The notes under the pieces: generated by a model
What the model saw: the letters and a program-made list of their open reading frames with translations, nothing else
Told to the model about the DNA's origin: nothing
Database searches by the model: none
Shown here: positions 58,701-64,000 of the stretch, piece after piece
How the letters are laid out: each line of letters starts with the position of its first letter
Numbering within the stretch: the stretch's first letter is position 1
Source of the DNA: Spirometra erinaceieuropaei
Taxonomy: Eukaryota; Platyhelminthes; Cestoda; Diphyllobothriidea; Diphyllobothriidae
Length of the DNA stretch: 64,000 nucleotides
NCBI GenBank assembly: GCA_902702965.1
Contig: CACRXP010000302.1
Coordinates: forward strand, 1-64,000
Reading direction: 5' to 3'
Position numbers and translations under genes: made by a program

Positions 58701-59754
58701 GTCCCATACATCGATCTACAAAATATCTAGTATACCCAATCTGATGAAACAGTTTGAACAAATAATTCAGTTCTATATGATAGGTTTCGTTGTCAGAGCA
58801 GTGAGTTCATGCTCGGTTAACTTACTGATTAATCACGGTGTTTTATGCAAAATGCTTCGTTGTGCAAGCTGAAAAACTATGGCAAACTGTGCGTACATTA
58901 TTTGCAAGTCAGAGCAGAGCTGCATCGTGGAATGCACCGCTACGTAGTCTGTGCAAAGAATTCATGGGTTTAGTTGACCTTCAGGGCTGATGATTATGAC
59001 GACTGTAGTGGTGATTGGCAGGCACAACAAATTCTTCATGTTCGATTGGAAAGGAGGGGAATGCGTAAGTAGTGGTCGTATCCTTCGCTCACGCAAAGGC
59101 AGTAATTAAGGACACTACGCAATCCTACGAAAATGTCGGAAAACAACAGGGTACTTTGTACTGAGTTAAAATCCCCGAGGAGTGGATGAAATACGCTTAA
59201 AAAACGTGAAACACTGCTCACTGTGCTAGACATATTCGCGCAATTTGGGCAAAACGACGTTGATTACTACACAATCATCCAGACTTTAGTTGCAATCTCG
59301 CAAAGATGCATGTTTTGTTGTAAAATTGACAAAAAAGGAGTGCTTTTAATCCTAAATTTAAAGAAGACATTGGCGGGCCATATGGCGTTGAGAGGACTTC
59401 AGTTTAGAACCCCAGGTGCATAACAATAATAATATAAAGATGGGGGGCATCTTGCTAGACAAATGACTAGAAAGGAACAGCTGTGCGGCTGTTAATTAGT
59501 CCGAAAGGGAGCTCCAGGGCACAATGGAACGAGTGAGCTCCGTAATAGGATCGGTTAACGCCCCTCCACCATAAGTATTATTGTACTCTTACGAAAATTA
59601 ACTGTCTCCGCTCATGAAAACCGAAAGACGATCGTGCATGGCTGGCGGCCATGTGCAAGGTGAATTCATACCTTATGTACCAACATCACCGACATTGTCA
59701 GGGAGTGGCCCTTTCATATGCGTCTCACAAACACGTGCTGTACACAAAAACATA
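58701..59754. other. stretch without recognised features
   Basis: Nothing recognised. The right end may contain the poorly conserved N-terminus of the next PLE. Confidence 0.4.
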
Positions 59755-59784
59755 GTATACTGAGACTTTTATTTCAACTGCCGA

Positions 59785-61030
59785 AAAATGCCGGTTAATT
59801 GTCACTCTTTTGAAGGCAGACTACCAAAGCACAGTCCTCTTGCAACTCAACAATCAGAAGTCCTACAAAGTCAGCGATGCTTTAAGTCTCAAGTAGCTAC
59901 TGGCAAAGGTCAACATACTTCTGGCTCGACTAATGGAGGACAAGGCGACCAGCGTTAAAGACTGGTATATTGTAGAACCGACAGAAACAACTATGGCGAA
60001 ATAATACCTTCTCCCAAAGGTGCACAAGCCAGAAGTTCCCCTCCGAGCAGTCGTCTGACGCCGAAGCACACACGATCGAACCGAATGAGGGGATGATGAA
60101 ATTTGACGTCATCTCACTATTCACGTCCATACCGCAGGCTTTTGCAGTCGAGATGCTCAATGAGCCGCTGCGTCAAAAATACAAAGAGGGCAGTGTCCAG
60201 TCCACAGCTCATGACACAAGAAGGGTGGTCACGATTGAACGAAATGATAGATTGGTGCCATTTGATGTCTTTTCAGTCTTCGCATCCATACTACAGGTTA
60301 TCGCGGTCGAAATGCGCAGTGACCTGCTGCTTCAAAAATACAATGAGGGCAGTGGCCAGTCCACAGCTCAGGATTTAATGGGACTCATAGGGCACTGTCT
60401 CAAGACATCCTCTGCCTTCGAAGGGAGCACATATGAGCAAATTAAGCGCTCTCCGATGGGCTCTCCGAGCTCATTGTTGAGGCGGTTCAGCAAAGACTAG
60501 AGAGACGACTGCTCGAGGAGAACAAACCTCAGTTTGGGCGCCCTACGTGGAGAACACCTTCGTAGTTTTCCGTCTGGGTAACGACTGACAAAGTACGAGA
60601 AACAACTGAACTCAACCATTACCGACCTGCAGCTCACGACAGAAGAGGAAGTGAAGGACGAGCGTCTATTCTTAGATTTTCTTGTCTGCCTCCAAACGCA
60701 CGGTAGACTGACGATGTCAATCTACTGAAAACCGACGAACACGCTGCAAGGGTTCAGTTACGACAGCAACCACCCACTGCAGCATCAACGAAGCTGTACA
60801 CGCACGCTAGACCGTAGGGTGGAAGCTCATTGCATCACGCCAGCTGCCAAACTGGACGAGATGAAGCTCCTCCAAGACCTCTTCAGGGCCAAAGGACTCT
60901 GCGGGCAGTCATTGAATGGAGCCGTAGGCAACATAGGAAGCGGAATGAAGGGCATGGTCAGCCAGAATCGTAACGGGGCATTCCGTGCATGAAAGGGTTC
61001 ACCGTCGCTGTGGCTAAATCCATCGCGCCG
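59785..61030 (+). pseudogene. PLE reverse transcriptase with lost active site and duplicated palm motif
   Basis: Recognisable segments are 'RLIVTLLKADYQSTVLL', 'VEPTETTM', 'YLLPKVHKPEVPLRAVV', 'FDVISLFTSIPQ' and a second, diverged copy of it 53 codons later ('FDVFSVFASILQ'). Then come 'YEQIKRSPMGSPSSLL' and 'RLERRLLEENKPQFG', followed by 'YVENTFVVF' where the active site should be YVDD. Last is 'SYDSNHPLQHQRSCTRTLDR'. About 60 codons between 'RAVV' and the first 'FDV' are deleted. Losing both active-site aspartates (to Glu and Asn) abolishes polymerase activity. Confidence 0.85.
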
Positions 61031-61114
61031 CTCACAATAGGCCTTGCCCACAGGCCTGACTCAAAAATCCGCTAGGAAAGTGATGCGGCCAAAAGACCGA
61101 GCCCTAAGCAGGAG

Positions 61115-61678
61115 ATGTCAGCTGTTATCTACCGACTTCCCTGCAGCTGCCGCACGTGTCACTACGTCGGCAAAACAGTCCGACGGCTGCAAACGCGAAT
61201 GTGCGCAGATAAGTTGGCCGAGCGAAGGTTGGACGCAAAGTCGGAGGTAGCGCCCCATGCCGCGCAAGTGGGGCACATCTTCAACTATGAGGCGGTTGAG
61301 ATTGTGGGCTGGGGCGATGATCATAGAGCAATGCGGATGCAAGAAGTCCGGATGTCCACCGACTGCTCTGTCAACCGCCACATCAATTTGCCTCTCCCCT
61401 ATCTGACTTCACCAACCTTCTTAACGGGGAACAGTTACGGCGCGGGACAGTCGGGGCCATCAACTACCCGCCTCCCCCCCCCGGTGGACGAGGGCGGGGG
61501 CGATTCAGGTCACGGTGACATAAGGGACGGATGCAACCATACAGGCGGCATTAGCGGGCCCCCCATCGAACAAAGTGGCCATACAATGAGAACCGTGCGC
61601 AGGCCTTCCCGGTCTCTGAAAATGCGTAGACGAAGCAGCTACTCGAAAAGTCAGACCTCCAATAGACCTCGCCGGTGA
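61115..61678 (+). CDS. PLE GIY-YIG endonuclease, intact open frame
   Basis: The 187-codon frame starts just before 'AVIYRLPCSCRTCHYVGKTV', which holds GIY, YIG and three cysteines of the metal-binding motif. 'RRLQTRM' follows with the conserved Arg. Then come 'HAAQVGHIFNYEAVEIVGWG' and 'TDCSVNRHINLPLPYL', with the terminal Asn and His. It continues into a Gly/Pro-rich tail to the stop. All the visible key residues are present, so the domain could be active as a nicking endonuclease. The ATG used is internal to the original polyprotein, and a frameshift near 61110 separates it from the linker 'RKVMRPKDRAL'. Confidence 0.8.
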   Translation: MSAVIYRLPCSCRTCHYVGKTVRRLQTRMCADKLAERRLDAKSEVAPHAAQVGHIFNYEAVEIVGWGDDHRAMRMQEVRMSTDCSVNRHINLPLPYLTSPTFLTGNSYGAGQSGPSTTRLPPPVDEGGGDSGHGDIRDGCNHTGGISGPPIEQSGHTMRTVRRPSRSLKMRRRSSYSKSQTSNRPRR

Positions 61679-61690
61679 ACGCCTCTCTTC

Positions 61691-63002
61691 TTTTGACAAA
61701 GTAGGCATGAACACGCCTTCATAACGGTATTCAAGTTTGCAGAGGAAGGGTGTGACTTAGTATCGGATAAGCAGCGTGAGTGTACTCCAAGCGCTACAAT
61801 CACTCGGTCAAATCCCGATTTGTATGGAGACAGAACTCGCTCGATTGGGGAATTTACTGTGCACAGAAACCTCCCTGGCGCCATTTGCCGCTGGCAAAGC
61901 CAGGGCTGGTACTGACTACGCCTAGTCATGCCTGAGGGTCTGTGAGACATTCTCAAGTGGTGTCGAACTAGCATGTGTTGCATTTGTCCATGGATGGCAG
62001 TCAATTGTCGTATGTTGCTGGTTGCAGGGAGGTGGTGTGTTTAAGTGGCGCATGCGCGTCCGATTTGAAGTCGGTACAGTGGCTTCGGTCAAATGGCGTC
62101 CCGAACAGCTCGCTGGGAAGGCGAATGACCTTGACGCAGCAAGGCCCTTAACAAGGACGCCAGACATGACCATGATGGCTGTCGGCACCATAAGTTCTTC
62201 CACAAGAACGCATCAGCGGAACTAGGCGCAAAAACAGATACTGGTGTTGGCAGAGAGAATAAACACATTTCTTAATAATGAAATGTTATGCAAGAAGCAT
62301 CGTAAACAAATACAGTCGATATATTTTGACCTTGTTTTCAACTATACACCGGAAGCGCTCGGGCTATTTGCAGACCGCCTCAGAAGAAACCCCCCGTTTT
62401 TTCTTTGTGCCCGTTGTTTACTTACAGCTAGAGCGCGACACCGTCAAAGACTTGTGCGGCCAGACTTCGCAAAAATGGCGAAAAGATTATAGGCTTTCAA
62501 TCTCCCTTATACTGCAATTTAATATTTGATGTTCTAGGGAAGTGTACGTAAACAGGTCAGTTGATTCTGCATTGAAAGCGCATTACTTGACGAGGATGCC
62601 CTAGCTATGAGCAACCATGATTTTAATTCCATTCAGTGCAATGAAGAAAACGCGTGAGCTTCATTCAAGGGCGTTTCCGATTTGAGTGCTTGCATGGAGT
62701 TCAAGATAATTTAATTGGGCAGTTTGAATCCATCATTCGATAACAGTATCCTTGGCATGTCTTTATGCAACCAGACACAATTCCTTTATCCGGCAATGGC
62801 GGGGTTTATGGCCGAGGTTACTTGACCAGAGGAAACGACGTCAGTGTACGTGAATGTATCGTTTTCTCCATCATCCTTATGGCAATTCTCAGCTCCCATT
62901 ATTTGATAAGGAAGAGCACGGCCGCGTTGAATGGTACAAGTTGGAGACGATGGCGTAATGCAGTAGAAGCTCACTTCATGTGTGGAGCTTTCCAGGGTTA
63001 GG
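61691..63002. other. stretch without recognised features
   Basis: Several overlapping frames near 61.9-62.5 kb are unrecognised. Sought for the channel M4 exon without success. Confidence 0.45.
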
Positions 63003-63145
63003 TTTGGTCCTGTAGCTCCACCTGAGTTATACCCCATGATGGGCTAAGAAAAATTATTAGTTGTGAGGACGCTGACTTTACAACTATCAGGAATTTGCAT
63101 TTTTCCCATAAATGTAATCCAGAGAGAGACTATGTCACGGGGGAT
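63003..63145 (+). repeat. direct repeat G, copy 1
   Basis: 'TTTGGTCCTGTAGCTCCACC', 'TGAGTTATACCCCATGATGG' and 'ATCCAGAGAGAGACTATGTC' recur in the same order at 63870-64000. Confidence 0.75.
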
Positions 63146-63407
63146 GGGGCACTTATACTCCAGCGCCTGGTTATCACTTGGTTCGCGCATCCCTGCACTT
63201 GTTTAAAACCCTGTTTACGGCCTCATTATTATCCTAATCCAGCGAATGGCCAGATAGACTTGCTAATGCACTTGTTTAGACGGTGTTGAACTCCGTCGGT
63301 TGCACTACAATGACCGTGCACTGCGAATTACCAAGTGCTTCCCGACCGTGACCTTCTAGTTTTGATAACACCCTCCTCAATCTACTAATCCAGCGAGTGG
63401 CTACGTC

Positions 63408-63418
63408 GGGGGGGGGGG
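63408..63418. repeat. poly-G tract
   Basis: A run of 11 G four bases before the TA that precedes the family A terminus at 63424. Confidence 0.9.
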
Positions 63419-63423
63419 AAGTA

Positions 63424-63869
63424 CAGTGCGTGACCGATCTCATTAAATGGCCGAAATTCTGAACTGCGTTTTTGACTAGGGAAGGATTAACAAGGTGGTA
63501 TTGTAATACTAATCCTTATGTAGCATAATTCTATAGAGCTTCGGACTCGACAGGATGTCGGCTTTTGAAGGCGCTTCATTTTGTCCTCGCACAGTTGTCG
63601 TCCTGGGTAAAAATGACTACTTAATTAGCATGCGTTTTTTTACGTTGATTTTCGATGGACCCGTAAATCCGAATGTATTTTATTGAGAAAATGAATAAAA
63701 AACTTGGTTTCGTTCATTTGTTCGACAGATAGTCATGTCACCTATATATTTTACAGTCGAAAAAGGAGAATAGTTCAGGTTTTAAAAAAGCTTTTAATCA
63801 TGAGATTTTTAAGATCATTCAAATTCTATACACTCAGCATCGTACCTGTCCGTTTACCGCTGCTCCTCA
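63424..63869. mobile_element. family A element, right-truncated
   Basis: It starts 'CAGTGCGTGACCGATCTCAT' with TA at 63422-63423 and keeps the left arm and part of the centre ('CATCGTACCTGTCCGTTTAC'). It is cut at 63869, where repeat G copy 2 begins. Confidence 0.8.
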
Positions 63870-64000
63870 TGGTCCTACAGACCCACCTGAGTTATACCAC
63901 ATGGTAGGCTTTCTAAGAAGAAGTATTAGTTGCAAGTAGGCTACTACATTGCAATTTCCCTACATTTGCGATCCAGAGAGTGACTGTGTCACATGGGGAG
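63870..64000 (+). repeat. direct repeat G, copy 2 (runs off the window)
   Basis: It matches 63003-63145 and interrupts or replaces the rest of the family A element. Confidence 0.75.

Larger units (their letters stand above)
59755..61690 (+). mobile_element. nearly full-length PLE, degenerate
   Basis: It holds, in order, PLE reverse transcriptase motifs (59785-61030), a basic linker and a GIY-YIG endonuclease (61115-61678), all on the + strand. It is the most complete PLE in the window and belongs to a different family from the inverted-arm units. Terminal repeats and target duplications were not identified. Frameshifts, a deletion and an internal duplication make it non-autonomous. Confidence 0.8.

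Noticed and set aside
62765..63001. Hydrophobic segment 'IVFSIILMAILSSHYLI' as a possible channel M4 exon
   Set aside because: Lacks the conserved Arg before M4 and the 'FP..F..FN..YW' pattern, and no suitable splice sites were seen.
1..64000. CRISPR arrays, bacterial operons, prophage or integron features
   Set aside because: No regularly spaced identical repeats, ribosome-binding sites or dense coding; the sequence is eukaryotic.

Overview
The window looks like nuclear DNA from a flatworm with very large introns and heavy repeat load, most likely a diphyllobothriid-type tapeworm. The grounds are a Cys-loop chloride-channel gene of glutamate-gated type, many Penelope-like retroelement (PLE) fragments with GIY-YIG endonuclease domains, a Merlin DNA transposon and hammerhead ribozymes. 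The species is an inference. There is no operon-like gene packing, and most short open frames in the window are chance.

Host gene: only one host gene is supported, on the + strand. Exon 16597-16812 encodes the end of the ligand-binding domain, M1 and M2 of a glutamate-gated-chloride-channel-like subunit. Exon 57309-57743 encodes the M2-M3 loop, M3 and part of the cytoplasmic loop. The two join in phase 0 and give exactly the spacing the family expects, so everything between them (about 40.5 kb) reads as one intron. The ligand-binding exons should lie upstream and the M4 exon beyond the right edge; I could not find either here.

Layout: 1-16.6 kb (upstream intron or flank) holds degraded PLE reverse transcriptase on the minus strand, a repeat block with a hammerhead ribozyme (2.0-2.1 kb), repeat family D, a tRNA-derived SINE candidate, and a nested pair of long-armed inverted-repeat elements (9.0-11.0 kb). 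The 40.5 kb intron holds family A and B elements (TA-flanked, about 985 bp, long inverted arms), the Merlin element (25.65-26.39 kb), two more hammerhead loci (30.9 and 31.2 kb), GIY-YIG units bounded by inverted arms (33.5-34.4 and 50.1-51.2 kb), other PLE remnants, a 1.2 kb tandem duplication (46.7-49.1 kb), degenerate telomere-like sequence, and an element whose terminal inverted repeats are tRNA-Ser-like genes (56.4-56.9 kb). The last 6 kb after the second exon carries two PLEs, one nearly complete but with a dead polymerase, and a family A fragment next to a direct repeat.

How it fits together: the mobile DNA falls into a few interacting lineages. PLEs supply reverse transcriptase and endonuclease. 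RT-less inverted-arm units appear to be non-autonomous relatives of them. Families A and B have TA target duplications but encode no transposase, so they would depend on one supplied elsewhere. No mobile element shows a complete functional gene set.
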